64,000 nucleotides of DNA from contig CAWJHQ010000002.1 in NCBI GenBank assembly GCA_963842775.1, positions 62,001-126,000 on the forward strand. The letters run 5' to 3'. Each line of letters starts with the position of its first letter. Position 1 is the stretch's first letter. Source of the DNA: R-RK-3 sp963842775 (GTDB lineage Bacteria > Pseudomonadota > Alphaproteobacteria > Rhizobiales > Rhodomicrobiaceae). Made by a program: the position numbers and the translations under genes. Shown here piece by piece: positions 49,060 through 60,216 of the stretch. The notes beneath the pieces are model-generated. The model worked only from the letters and a program-made list of their open reading frames with translations, searched no databases and was not told the DNA's origin.

Positions 49060-50746
49060 ATGAAGCGCCGTTTGGGTACATTCGCGATTTCCGTGCTGCT
49101 GGCCGGTATCACGCCGGCAATCGCGGCCGATATCGCTGTCCGATCGAAAATCGATAAGGTCACGGTCTTCCAGAGCGGCGCCGAAATCGCCCGCGTGTTC
49201 GAGGCCGCAGTGGATGCGGGGTCGCATGTGCTGGTGCTAGCAGACCTGCCAGCCGGACTGGAAGCAAATTCCGTTCGCGTCGACGGCGAAGCGGGAGGCG
49301 CGGTGGAGATCACCTCGGTCGACGCGCGCCAGATCCTGGTGAAAAAGCCCAGCAGCGCTGACGGGCCGGACGAGACAGAGCGCAAGCGCATCGACGCAGA
49401 ATTGCTCCGCCTGACCGACGAACGCGCCGGATTGGACGGCATCATCCTTGCCGCCGAAGGTCAGAAGGCGCTCGCCGAGAATCTCAGCCGGATGCCGCTT
49501 TCCAGCCCGGCAAAATCGCCTGACGCGCCAACCTCCGCGACGCCGGACTGGAACGCGTTGTTCGATCTGATCGGCGCCCGCCTCGCAGCGACGGCGAAGA
49601 CCGCTCAGGACGCGCGCATCCAGCAACGGGACCTCGACGAACGCATTGCCGTGCTGCGGGAACAGCTCCGGCGCGAGCCGCCCGAAGAGTGGGAGCGGAC
49701 CGAAATCCGCATCCACATCGAAGCAAGCGCCACCGGCCAAGGCATTGCTGCGCCTGCGCTATCAGGTGGCGCAGGCCGGTTGGGAGCCGATCTACGATGC
49801 GCGGCTCACGACCGGCGGCAAGGCGAAGCCCGCGTCGCTGGTCCTGGCGAGGCGAGCGAGCATTTCGCAAAATACCGGTGAGGATTGGAACGAGGCGAAG
49901 ATCACCTTGTCCACTGTCCGCCCCGGTGGCGCGACGGCCGCTCCCGAACTGGCGGCGATGAAGGTGATGTTCCGCCCGGAGCGGCGCGCTCCGCAGGGAT
50001 TCCTCGAGAATAGGGCACGCGGCTTGGAAGGTGCCCCAGCTCCCGAAGCCTCTGCCGACAAGGCGGCCCCGGCGAACGCGCCGGTCGAAGAACGCAAGGC
50101 GATGGTCGATGTCACGCCTTATCAGGCGGCGTTCAGCATCGCCCAAACCGTCACGGTGAAAGTCGGGTGTCGGGCAGAAAAAAGTGCTCATTTCCGCCGA
50201 GGAGGTCTACCCTCCATCGTCGTGATGGCGGTGCCGAAGCTCGACGCCACCGCCTACCTCCACGCCAAATTCACGCATGACGGCCTGTCGCCGCTGCTGC
50301 CCGGCGCCGTTTCGCTTTATCGGGACGGTGTCTATGTTGGCCAGGGCGCGCTGCCGCTGACATTGCGCGGCGAGGAAAAGGAGCTGGGCTTCGGCCCGGA
50401 CGATGGCGTGAAGGTCGCGCGGGTCGAGCTGAAGCGCGCCAAGGGCAAATCCGGCATTATCAGCAGTTCCGCCACCGACGAGCAGCATTTCAAAATCACC
50501 GTGAAAAACGCGCATGACTGGACGGTGCCGGTCACGATCATCGATCAGCTGCCGGTTGCGGAAAACGAGCAGATCGCAGTCGAGGCACTGCCGATGACGA
50601 CCGAACCCAGCGAGCGCAATTTTGGCGACAAGCTCGGCGTGCTCGCCTGGATGTTCGATCTGGAACCGCAGAAGGACAAGGAGATCACCCTCTCCTACGA
50701 GATCAAATGGCCCGCCAAGCGAGAGATTACAGTGAGCGAATATTGA
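49060..50746 (+). CDS. DUF4140/DUF4139 mucoidy-inhibitor-like secreted protein (three indels)
   Basis: 561 residues after correcting an extra C at 49730-49731 and a compensating pair (extra G at 50165-50167, missing base near 50211) that scrambles about 15 residues without closing the frame. Signal peptide MKRRLGTFAISVLLAGITPA; DUF4140 (IDKVTVFQSGAEIARVFEAA); coiled middle (about 120-220); DUF4139 beta domain (LRLRYQVAQAGWEPIYDARL; DWNEAKITLSTVRPGG; WTVPVTIIDQLPVAENEQIA; ITLSYEIKWP). The family is named after MuiA and has no proven function. Its 3' end overlaps the convergent EamA gene by 20 bp. Confidence 0.85.
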
Positions 50747-51674
50747 CCGGGCCGGATTGCCGCGAGGCTAGCCACACACCGGCTAGAATCAGCGCAAATC
50801 CGCCGAAATGATAAAGGTGAAGCTGCTCACCGAGAAAGACGATCGCGAGCACTGCGCCGAAGAGCGGGATCAGATGCATGAACACGCCCGCTCTGTTGCC
50901 GCCGATCAGTTCGACGCCGCGGATATAGAAGACTTGCGCGACGACGCTCGGAAGTGTCGAAACATAAGCGATCGCCAGGAGCGCCTCCCGTGTCGGCTCT
51001 ATTTGCCGGTAGAAGAAATGCTCAGCGAGGAAGAACGGCAGGTTGAGGACCGAGGCGACCGCGAAGGTGACGGCGGCGAAGCTCAGCCAATGGATCTGCG
51101 GCTGCTCGCGTAACAGCGCGGTATACACCGCCCATATCCCCATCGCCGCGACTACCCAGATGTCGCCTTCGTTCACCTGGAATGAGGCAAGCAGGCCCAT
51201 ATCGCCCTTCGCCAGGACAATGAGAACCCCGCAAGAGGAGACCGCAATGCCAAGCGCTTGTGCCTTGGTCAATCGATCGCGATAGATCGCAAACGCCGCG
51301 ATCGGTATGAGTATCGGCACGGTGGAATTGATGATGAGCCCGTTGATTGCGGACGTCCTGCCGAGCCCGATGTAATAAACGCTGACGAAGGTGCCTGCGC
51401 CGATCGCGCCGAGCAGCAGCAATATCGGCCAATTCGCCCTGATCACCTTGTAGTCGCGCTTCAATTGCGGCCAGGCGAAGGGCAGCACCAGGATCAATGC
51501 GACCGTCCACCGCATCCATGCCAGCGCGAGCGGCGGCACCAACTCGTGCGAGCCACGCGCGACGACGGAATTTCCTGCCCAGAACAGCATGGTGAGCACA
51601 AGCAGCACGTAAGCGTTCGCGAAACCGCGGGACGCTAAATTCGGTTTGTTTTCCGAATGCTGCTTCTTCTGCAT
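50727..51674 (-). CDS. EamA-family (DMT) transporter
   Basis: 315 residues, ten predicted membrane segments in two EamA repeats (ANAYVLLVLTMLFWAGNSVV; GDIWVVAAMGIWAVYTALLR). It has the conserved start-of-repeat Trp/Asn-Ser (FWAGNSVVARG) and the C-terminal GNRAGVFMHLIPLFGAVLAI. Members move amino acids, nucleosides or other metabolites; the substrate is not predictable. It is intact, convergent with the DUF4139 gene and divergent from purA. Confidence 0.88.
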   Translation of the reverse strand: MQKKQHSENKPNLASRGFANAYVLLVLTMLFWAGNSVVARGSHELVPPLALAWMRWTVALILVLPFAWPQLKRDYKVIRANWPILLLLGAIGAGTFVSVYYIGLGRTSAINGLIINSTVPILIPIAAFAIYRDRLTKAQALGIAVSSCGVLIVLAKGDMGLLASFQVNEGDIWVVAAMGIWAVYTALLREQPQIHWLSFAAVTFAVASVLNLPFFLAEHFFYRQIEPTREALLAIAYVSTLPSVVAQVFYIRGVELIGGNRAGVFMHLIPLFGAVLAIVFLGEQLHLYHFGGFALILAGVWLASRQSGPVNIRSL

Positions 51675-51837
51675 GGCCTTCCCTTACGCGAGCATTGGCT
51701 TTACGTAAAGTTTGCTGACCGATTTCCGCTTCGGCGGAGCCAGCCGTTATCAATCTCGCGGAACCCGTCACGCCGGGTTATATAGATGAGTCGGATTACT
51801 CGCCGCCTAGCGCGGTATTTCCAAATGAGGATTATTC

Positions 51838-53130
51838 ATGGCGAATGTCGCGGTCGTCGGTTCGCAATGGGGCGATGAAGGCAAGGGCAAGATCGTCGAC
51901 TGGCTGTCGGAGCGCGCCGATATCGTCGTCCGCTTCCAGGGCGGGCACAATGCGGGCCATACGCTGGTCGTCGAGGGCGTCACCTACAAGCTTTCGCTGC
52001 TGCCTTCAGGCGTGGTGCGGCAGGGCAAGCTTTCGGTGATCGGCAATGGGGTCGTCGTCGATCCTTGGGCGCTGGCAAAGGAAATCGGCACGCTGCGCGC
52101 CGCCGGCATCAGCATCTCGCGCGAGAATTTGCGCATCGCCGACAACGCCACCCTGATCCTGCCTTTCCACCGCGAACTTGATGGGCTGCGCGAGTCCTCC
52201 GCCGGCGATAATGCGATCGGCACCACCAAGCGAGGCATCGGGCCGGCCTATGAGGACAAGGTGGGCCGCCGCGCGATCCGCGTCATGGATCTGATGAATT
52301 TAAAGACGCTCAGGGCGAAGATCGACCGGGCGCTCACGCATCACAATGCGCTGCGGCGCGGCCTGGGCGTGGAAGAAATCTCGGGCGATGCGCTGTTCAC
52401 CGAAATTTCCGAGATCGCGCCGGAGGTGCTGCCCTATATGGACCGTGTCTGGCAGCTTCTCGATCAGCACCGCAGGGAAGGCAAGCGCATTCTTTTCGAG
52501 GGCGCGCAAGGGACGATGCTCGATATCGATCATGGCACCTATCCGTTCGTCACTTCGTCCAACACAGTCGCGGCGCAAGCGGCGACGGGATCGGGGGTGG
52601 GGCCGCGCTCGGTGACGCATGTGCTCGGCATCACCAAAGCCTATACCACGCGCGTCGGACAAGGGCCGTTTCCAACCGAACAGCTCAACGAAGTCGGCAG
52701 GCTGTTAGGTGAGCGGGGGCATGAATTCGGTGTAGTGACCGGGCGGCCCCGGCGCTGCGGCTGGTTCGATGCAGTGTTGGTGCGGCAGGCCATCAAAGTG
52801 TCCGGAATCGACGGCATCGCATTGACAAAGCTAGACGTGCTCGATGGACTCGACGAGCTGATGATTTGCGTCGGCTACCGGCTGGACGGGCGTGAGATCG
52901 ACTATTTGCCCGCAGCACAAGGCGCGCAGGCGCGGGTGGAGCCGATCTATGAAGTGCTGGAAGGCTGGAAGGCGTCCACGGAGGGCGCCCGGTCCTGGGG
53001 CGCATTGCCCGCGCAAGCGATCAAATATGTGAAGCGCCTGGAAGAGCTGATCGAGGCGCCCGTGACCATGCTGTCGACCTCGCCCAAGCGCGAGGACACC
53101 ATATTGGTGCACGATCCGTTCGAGGATTAA
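51838..53130 (+). CDS. purA: Adenylosuccinate synthetase
   Basis: 430 residues, full length and intact. GTP-dependent ligation of aspartate to IMP in AMP synthesis. Motifs: VVGSQWGDEGKGKIVDWLSE (phosphate loop and catalytic Asp), GGHNAGHTLVVEGVTYKLSL (catalytic His), IGTTKRGIGPAYEDKVGRR (IMP binding), EGAQGTMLDIDHGTYPFVTS and GVVTGRPRRCGWFDAVLV, ending TILVHDPFED. Start ATG at 51838 gives the canonical MANVAVVGSQWG. Confidence 0.97.
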   Translation: MANVAVVGSQWGDEGKGKIVDWLSERADIVVRFQGGHNAGHTLVVEGVTYKLSLLPSGVVRQGKLSVIGNGVVVDPWALAKEIGTLRAAGISISRENLRIADNATLILPFHRELDGLRESSAGDNAIGTTKRGIGPAYEDKVGRRAIRVMDLMNLKTLRAKIDRALTHHNALRRGLGVEEISGDALFTEISEIAPEVLPYMDRVWQLLDQHRREGKRILFEGAQGTMLDIDHGTYPFVTSSNTVAAQAATGSGVGPRSVTHVLGITKAYTTRVGQGPFPTEQLNEVGRLLGERGHEFGVVTGRPRRCGWFDAVLVRQAIKVSGIDGIALTKLDVLDGLDELMICVGYRLDGREIDYLPAAQGAQARVEPIYEVLEGWKASTEGARSWGALPAQAIKYVKRLEELIEAPVTMLSTSPKREDTILVHDPFED

Positions 53131-53334
53131 CCGTTGGAGCCGATGAACGCGCGGGCCCGGCACATGCTCTGCCGCGTAAATGGGTCGGATCGTCGTATAT
53201 TGGGCGCGGAATCAGCTAGCTAAATCGGGCGCTATCAGCTCCGTGGGGCACTATTTAGCCGATGCGCAGCATGTCGCGGAAAATATCGATAGCTTCGTGA
53301 GACCGGTCGGGAAGCGCGTATTAGCGGCCAAGGC

Positions 53335-56300
53335 TCAGACGACTAACCGGCCGCTCGCATGGCCGAGCACCAGATAGATGCGCCCGGTTTCCGATGTCAG
53401 GTGCGTTTGAACGGTGCGCCCTTTCGGATCAGCCTTGCTGGCATCCTGCAGCATGCGTTCGAAATCAGCCAGATACCGGTCGACGATGTGGCGGAATGTG
53501 CTGTCGCTTTCATAACGACGCTTGACCTGATCGAAGGTCGCCTGCCCATCGCGATTATAGATGCCGCGATTCAATATGTTGCGATCGCCCTTATGATAGC
53601 GCCGCCAGACATCCGCCGCGACATTCTCTTCCACCGCGTTGGCGATGTCCTTCATGTCGAAGATCATCGGCGTATTTTCCGGCTTGCGCGCAGCGCCCAC
53701 GGTCGGCGCAACAACGGGCGGCGCGCCGTACGAATCGTCATTCCGGCCGCCGCTATAATTGTTGTCGTCGCCTCGGGAAGCCCGCGCCAGAAGGTCACCC
53801 AATGACCATTTGGCGCCGCCGCGCTCATGCTCCAGTTCCGGATTCGGCGCGGGGCTGCCCATCATCGGCGGACGGCCCATCGCATCGTAATCGTGATGCG
53901 CCTCGCCATGCGGAGAATTGTCCATGCGCTCGATCAATCCGGCGCTCACTGCCTCAAGCGTGTCTTGTGGCGCGCCCCACTCCTCGCCATAGCCACCGCG
54001 CGGCGGCGGAGGCGGCACGTCGCGGCGACTGGCGGCGAGCGGTGGCAGATCGCGGTTCTCATGCTGAGGCATGCGGGGCGGCTGACCCGGCTCGGGCTGA
54101 CGCACCTCAGGCTTGGAAATCTGACCGGAATAGCCATGCCGCGAGGTGATCTCGGTCAGCGAATCGAGCGCCGAGAGCTGGTCCTGCAGCGCCCTACGCA
54201 TGGCCTTGGCGCTCTGTTTCGTCGCTTCCGGGAGTGACTTCGCCTGGCGCTTGAGTTCGGATTGCGTGTGTTCCAGCTCGGTAGCAGCTTGATGTGTCGA
54301 GTTGCGCACTTGCTGGGTGGTCTCGTTGAAGCTGCTGGTAAAGCCGGAAAGCTGGCTTGCAACCTGCTCGGACAGTGACGAGAAGTTCGATTTCAACTCC
54401 GAAATCGCGCGCGATGTATGCGCCTGCGCCTCAGCCCGCAGCCGTTCCAATTCCTTCACCGCCGTCTGCGACTTGTCAGCGGAGTCGCGCGACAATGAAC
54501 TCGGTAACCTGCTTGGCTCGGACTTCGGCCTGCGCCAGCGATTGCTCCAGCATATTGGAGTAATTATGCATCATCCGGTCGAGCTCGGAGGCACGTGTGT
54601 TGATGCCTTCGATCATCTTCCCGAGCTGCGCCTGCCGCGTCTCCATGACGGTGTCGACTTTGTTATTCTGCGCCTCTACGGCCCGCGCCGCATTCATGAT
54701 GTTGACGCCCTGATCCTCGAACCGCTTCGTCAGGCCGTGGATTTGGCTGAGCAGGCCGTTTGATACTTCCTTGAGCATATTCGCGTGGGCGCCGAGACTC
54801 TCCGAACTTGCGCCCGACCCTCTCGCCAAATCGTCGACGGCCCGCTGGATCTGACTTGTGCTGGTCGTGACGACATGCTGGATCGCACCCGCCTGCCTGG
54901 ACAGGGATTTCTCCATCTTGCTTGAATGCTGCTCCAGCGTTTCGCGGATGTTGCCGGTATACCGCGCGACGGAAGCGTCGAGGGACTTGGTCCGCTCCGC
55001 AATCGCCGCATCGAAACCCTGGGCCCGGCGGCTGAGAATAGCTTCCAGCGCCTGGGTCCGCTCGGACAGCGAACTATCGATCGCCCGGCCTTGCTCGGTC
55101 AGCACCGTTTGCAGCATTTTGGTGCGGTCATGCAGCGACGTGTTGAGCGATTCCGTACGCTGGGCCAGCGCCCCTTCAAGGGCCGAAAGGTTCTTCGTTG
55201 CCCCTTCGATAATGCCGCTGAGGCGCGTCTGCTCGCTGCCAAGCCGCTCAAGCAGCACTGGTATCTCGCGGCCGACACGCTCGCTCATGCTCATCACCGA
55301 GGCGACGAGATTATTGCCCTTGGCGGAAATTGCCGCCGCCGTGCGGTCGGACGTTTCCTGGATCGAGCGCGTGACTTCCAATCCGGAACGATGCAGCTGT
55401 TCCGCCGCCTGCGCCCCATGTTTGACGAGCTGTTCGGTAATGCGCGCGCCGCGATCGGCGAGCTTCTCGTCGATCACGGTGCCCGCCGCGGTAACTGCCG
55501 CGGTAATCTTGTTGCCGCGGCTGGCGAGCGTGTCGGCGAGCGTCGAAGTCGCCTGCGTCATGGCCGTGCTGGCGCGCTCGCTCGCGGCGGAAATTTCCCG
55601 GGTGACATGCGAGCCAATGCCCCGGAGCGCTTCGCTGACGCGGTCGCTGTTGTTCGCAAGGGCCTCGCGCTCGCTGGCCAGCTCACTGATGAGATTGCGG
55701 ATGCGATTTTCATTCTCGCTATAGGACCGCTCCAGCGCCGCCACTTCGTTATGAACCAGCGCCTCCAGTTCGCCGGCGCGACCGAGCGCACGCGAAATAG
55801 CGTCATTCATCGCCGCTACCTGGCGGCGGACGGTCTGTCCCAGCGACGCGACGGACTGCTCGGCCATCTTATCGGGCTCGGCGAGGCGCACCGCCACCTC
55901 TGTCATCGCGGACGACATCAGCCGCAGTTCCTGCGCGCGCCAGACCAGAATCGCGAGGAACCAGAACAACGCGATAGGAATGACGATCGTGGCAATCACT
56001 GCGACGATCGAGGGCGTGGCGAAAATATCGGACAGGCTGGAAACGCTCTCGGGATTCTTGGCGATCACCGCCCAGGCGATCAGACAGCCAAGCACAAACC
56101 AAATCGCCGAGGTGGCGAGCGCGATGTAGAACGGCGATTTCGACGGTCGCTGCTGAAGGGCGTAGACGAGCCCGCCGATGGAGGGCATGTCGTCATTGGC
56201 GGCGATCGCGCGCACCGGTCCGGTCGCGGCACGGGTCACGGACGCTGCGCGACCCTGGCTGGGCTGCGGTACGGATGAAGATCGTTTCAAGGCCGTTTGG

Positions 56301-56464
56301 GAAACAGGCGTCCGTGCCGGTGCGGCTTGCATTTTTGTGCCGGCGGATGCTGCGGCGGTGTCGGCGCTTTCTGGCGATTCGCTCGTCGTATCGGCCGCCA
56401 CATTGTCCCGGGACGAAGTGCCGTCGGCACCATTGTCACGGGATTTTGCCGGTTTTTGAGACAT
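53335..56464 (-). CDS. Giant inner-membrane coiled-coil protein (apolipoprotein-repeat-like, one frameshift)
   Basis: 1042 residues after removing one extra base near 54488, where VTEFIVA runs into DSADKSQTAVKELERLRAEA. The N-terminal 95 residues are low-complexity (Ser/Ala/Thr-rich). Two membrane segments lie near 115-185 (YIALATSAIWFVLGCLIAWA; IVAVIATIVIPIALFWFLAI). About 550 residues of repeating amphipathic helix follow (e.g. LSERTQALEAILSRRAQGFD), then a proline-rich stretch and a small C-terminal globular part ending GHASGRLVV. Long homologues occur next to purA in Rhizobiales without a settled function; an envelope, division or polarity scaffold is a guess from structure. Confidence 0.75.
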
Positions 56465-56960
56465 TCCGCCGTCCTAATTAATGAAGCGTGCTATGCGGGA
56501 AGGGATAGCATGCGAATAGCTGACGCGGTATCCGTTATATCGTCAAACGGAAAGGTTGCAAACGCAAGCTGCGGCAACCCGGCGAGCCCGTGCATAAGCC
56601 TCCCCCTGCCAACACCTCTCCGTTGCGAAACTGCACTACCAACTGGGAAAAACTACTAATGCGCCCCACGAGACTGTAGCTCATTTGTAGCCAGAATTTG
56701 AGGCTAAAAAAAGATGAAATTCGCCCCATGCGGGAGTTGCGCGGATACCCTATTTGGCTGCAAAATCAGATATTTCTTGTCCTTTTTGCCACGCTTCGTA
56801 GCAAAAAGACACGGCAGGGTGCCTCGACATTAAATTGTCCAATTACTTGCCGATTTTCGGCTCATCCTGACTTGACAGCTTTGGGTTGATGAGCTTGCTA
56901 CTGCGCACGCTTTGATTGGGCGGCTCAGCAGCAAGTCGTTCTATTTTCAACGGGGACATT
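56465..56960. other. 496-bp gene-free region
   Basis: Divergent spacer between the coiled-coil protein and the HPt-like gene. It is noticeably richer in A and T than the surroundings, especially 56640-56890. Short open frames here show neither ribosome sites nor family similarity. I found no hairpin or repeat that I could support; it probably carries both promoters. Confidence 0.5.
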
Positions 56961-57350
56961 ATGGAACTGAGTTTAGAGAACATCGACGATTTACCCACGG
57001 AGACCGAGAGCCGCTTCGCTTTTCGTCACCGCCCGGTCGATCTCACGCATCTGTCGCGCTATACGATGGGCAATAGCGAGCTTGAGCACGAAGTGCTCGA
57101 ATTGTTTCGTCGGCAAACCCGCCTGTATTTCGACAAGCTGTCCCGAGCCGGCGATGACGATGCATGGCGCGAGGCGGCGCGGGTCCTGAAAGCATCGGCG
57201 CGCGGCGTCGGCGCCTGGCAGATTCTGCAGAGCGCGGAAGACGCCGAACAGCTGTCGCCCGGGAGGTCTCAAGCGGCGCGCGAGGACATTCTCCGCATCC
57301 TGGACGATCAAATTCGCGAGGCCAATCGGTTTATCGAAAGCGTTCTCTGA
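56961..57350 (+). CDS. HPt-like protein lacking the phospho-histidine
   Basis: 129 residues from MELSLENIDDLP. Four-helix histidine-phosphotransfer fold: YTMGNSELEHEVLELFRRQT at helix 1, WREAARVLKASARGVGAWQI at the active helix and ILRILDDQIREANRFIESVL at the end. In HPt proteins of this group the active helix reads AAH-x-LKGSA; here it is AARVLKASA, so the His is Arg (CGG, not one base from a His codon). It is probably a non-phosphorylatable HPt, perhaps a scaffold or inhibitor in a phosphorelay. The start at 56961 is chosen over an upstream in-frame codon. Confidence 0.75.
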   Translation: MELSLENIDDLPTETESRFAFRHRPVDLTHLSRYTMGNSELEHEVLELFRRQTRLYFDKLSRAGDDDAWREAARVLKASARGVGAWQILQSAEDAEQLSPGRSQAAREDILRILDDQIREANRFIESVL

Positions 57351-57598
57351 GTCGATTTGCGCACGATTCCAACGGATGCGGCAAACAGGGTTGGAAAGCG
57401 TGATGCAAGACCATGAGCTAGGGCGCTGAGCCTAAGCGGCTGAACGCGGTCATGCACAAGGCCGCGCCGAATTCTGACTAGAGTTGAGGCTCGATTTGGC
57501 CTATAAATCGCCGCGAGCCTTCACGCTTGCCGCGGCGGCGAGCATAGCGGCTGCGCGGCGCGCGGTCATTCCCCCAATCATGCACGGATCGACACAGA

Positions 57599-57919
57599 AT
57601 GCCCAAGATCACCTATATCGATCATACCGGCCGGGAATATCTCGCCGACGGTGAGATCGGGCAAACCGTGATGGAAACCGCCATAAAGCACGATGTCCCC
57701 GGCATCGTCGCAGAATGCGGTGGCGCGTGCTCCTGCGCGACCTGTCACGTATATGTGGACGAAGCCTGGCGCGGGATCACCGGCGAGCCGTCGCAAATGG
57801 AAGAGGACATGCTCGATTTTGCCTTCGATGTGCGTCCTGAAAGCCGCCTCAGCTGCCAGTTGCGCATTGCGGATGCATATGACGGATTGATCATTCGGAT
57901 TCCCGAACAGCAGGGTTGA
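57599..57919 (+). CDS. [2Fe-2S] ferredoxin, adrenodoxin type
   Basis: 106 residues. Cluster ligands Cys40, Cys46, Cys49 (ECGGACSCATCHVYV) and Cys86 (RLSCQLRI). The C-terminal DGLIIRIPEQQG and the EEDMLDFAFDVRPESRLSCQ helix are typical of alphaproteobacterial FdxB-like ferredoxins that pass electrons to cytochrome P450s or other oxygenases. The reductase gene starts 96 bp downstream, giving a likely NADPH-reductase-ferredoxin pair. Confidence 0.92.
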   Translation: MPKITYIDHTGREYLADGEIGQTVMETAIKHDVPGIVAECGGACSCATCHVYVDEAWRGITGEPSQMEEDMLDFAFDVRPESRLSCQLRIADAYDGLIIRIPEQQG

Positions 57920-58015
57920 GCTTTTCCCTAGCGTCTTCTAATCATGCGAATTGGCGACCGGGATGCCGGTCGGCCACAATGACATCTGCGTATTGCGCGG
58001 TAAGAGGATTTCGGG

Positions 58016-59045
58016 ATGGATGGCGCTACACCTATCGAGACGGATGCGGTCATCATCGGGGCTGGCCCGGTTGGGCTTTTCGCTGTTTTCGAATTGGGAC
58101 TTCTCGACATCAAGGCCCATGTGATCGATATTCTCGATCGCGCTGGCGGACAATGCGCCGAGCTTTATCCGGAAAAGCCGATTTATGACATACCGGCCCT
58201 GCCGATCGTCACCGGCCAGGAATTAACCGACCGGTTGATGGAACAGATCAAGCCGTTTGGAGCGGAATTCCATTTTTCCGAGCGGGTCGATGCGCTGCGG
58301 CGCGTAGACGGTGGTTTTGAGCTGGAAACCGATGGTGGGCTGATATTCCGCGCCAAGGTCGTCGTCATCGCCGCGGGCGGCGGCTCATTCACACCGAAAC
58401 GGCCGCCGCTCGCGGGCATCGAAACCTATCGAGGGCAAATCGGTTTTCTACGCAGTCAAGCGGATGGACGAGTTTCGCGGACGCGACCTCGTCATTGTCG
58501 GCGGCGGCAACTCCGCCCTCGATTGGACGCTGAACCTGCAGCCCATCGCGAACTCCACGACGCTTATTCACCGCAGGGATGATTTCCGCGCCGCGCCCGA
58601 CAGCGTCAACAAAATGCGCGAGCTTGTGGCGCAAGGCGGGCTGCGGCTGCAGATCGGACAAGTGATGCAGCTCAAGGGCGCGGACGGCGTTCTGGAAAGC
58701 CTCTCCGTTCGCGGCGATGCCGAGACATTCGATCTTCCTTGCAACTGTCTGCTGCCGTTTTTCGGCTTAACGATGAAGCTCGGTCCGATCGCCGATTGGG
58801 GGCTGAATCTCCACGAAAACCTTATCCCGGTCGATACCGAGAAATTCGAGAGTTCCGAAAAGGGGATCTTCGCGATAGGCGATATCAATAGCTATCCGGG
58901 TAAGCTGAAACTGATTTTGTCCGGATTTCATGAAGCCGCGCTCATGGCCCAACAGGCCTACCATATCATCTACCCAGGTAAGCGCCTGCTGTTCCAATAT
59001 ACGACGTCGTCATCGAGCCTGCAGAAGAAGCTCGGTGTGATTTAG
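58016..59045 (+). CDS. Ferredoxin--NADP reductase, thioredoxin-reductase-like (one frameshift)
   Basis: 342 residues after removing one G at 58433-58435; the corrected join reads YRGKSVFYAVKRMDEFRGRD. FAD-binding VIIGAGPVGLFAVFELGLLD, the GGQCAELYPEKPIYDIPALP segment, NADP-binding LVIVGGGNSALDWTLNL and the C-terminal FAIGDINSYPGKLKLILSGF. The CxxC of true thioredoxin reductases is absent, which places it in the YumC-type FNR group. It would reduce the ferredoxin encoded just upstream. Confidence 0.9.
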
Positions 59046-59185
59046 AGCATGATCCTAAATCGAGATCAGCGCATTACATCCTCGTCGCCGTATTCATTTT
59101 AAATTCCGGCATGAAATCGCGATCTGATTGGCCGTCACCGCTCGCGATCCGGACGATATAAGGTAATTCCAATTATCCAGGCGTT

Positions 59186-60063
59186 CTAGCTTAGCGACAC
59201 CGCTCTAACCCACCATCCGGGGTGCTCGCGCCTGATGGCGGCCGCTCCAGCCGCGAGCATCCTCTGCATTGGCAAACAGGGCAAAACAGGTCGGTCCGCT
59301 CCCTGACAAGCGCGACAGCAGCGCGCCAGGCGCGGCGTCGAGCGCGGCTAGGATGTCGCCGATGACCGGCAGCAGCCGGCAGGCCGGCGCCTCCAAATCA
59401 TTGGCGCGCGCTTTGGCGTAGGCAGCGATGTCGGCAACACCGGCGAATTTCGGAATTAGAGGCTTGGCAGGTGCCGCAGAGAGTGGCGCAGCGCCAAGTT
59501 CTCTGAACACGTCGCTGGTCGACAGCGGCATCATCGGATTGACAAGCACCGCAGGGACAGGTGCGAGGGCCGCGATCGGGTGCAGCCTATCCCCAATGCC
59601 GGTCATGATGGCCGCGCTCGCCGCGCAGGCAACAGGGGACATCGGCGCCGATCCTGCTTGCCGCCTCCAGAAGCAGCGCAGCGCTCCACCGGCTTGCCCC
59701 GCGCCATTAGCAGGCGCAGCGCAGCGGCTGCGTCAGCAGAGCCGCCGCCCAGTCCCGCGGCTACCGGTATATGCTTGGTCAGGTGAAATTCGCCGCCGGG
59801 GTCGGTCCCATTCAGCTCGCCATAGATGCGGGCGGCACGCTCGATCAAATTATCGCCGTGAAGCACCGCGGCAAACGGCCCCGTCACGCTCAGCGAAAAA
59901 GCACCGCCAGGCCGATATTCCACGATGTCGCCGAAATCGGCGAACAGCACCAGGCTTTCCAGCTCGTGATAGCCGTCGGGGCGCTTGCCTTTAATTTCCA
60001 GCGTAAGGTTGACTTTCGCCCGTGCAAGCTCGGCTCGCGTACCGACACCTGCACTTCGGTCAT
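59186..60063 (-). CDS. ispE: 4-diphosphocytidyl-2-C-methyl-D-erythritol kinase (several frameshifts)
   Basis: GHMP kinase of the MEP isoprenoid pathway. The core reads ARAKVNLTLEIKGKRPDGYH, FADFGDIVEYR, HIPVAAGLGGGSADAAAALR (ATP loop), then GIGDRLHPI and LLSRLSGSGPTCFALFANAE. Indels near 60030, 59690, 59642 and 59250 split it; with them corrected, the start is MTEVQVSVREPSLARAKVN, the middle EAASRIGADVPVACAASAAI and the end IRREHPGWWVRAVSLS, giving about 291 residues. An alternative start in the present frame is at 60100. The density of errors is the highest in the window, but the gene is essential in most bacteria. Confidence 0.85.
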
Positions 60064-60216
60064 GTGATTGCGCACTCGGTTTTTGTGGCATCAATTCCAA
60101 ACCCCGGCGGTAGCCTCAATTTGGATCGATGCAACTAGCCGGCACAGCTCGTAGATTGCCGCAGCCGGCCATCGAGGCGAAGGAACGTCAGCGCCCCTCA
60201 TCATTTCGCCTGTGCG

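Noticed and set aside
54926..56278. A 450-codon + strand open frame across the coiled-coil protein gene.
   Set aside because: Composition (Arg/His/Leu/Gly) and full overlap with the antisense coding frame mark it as an artefact of codon bias.
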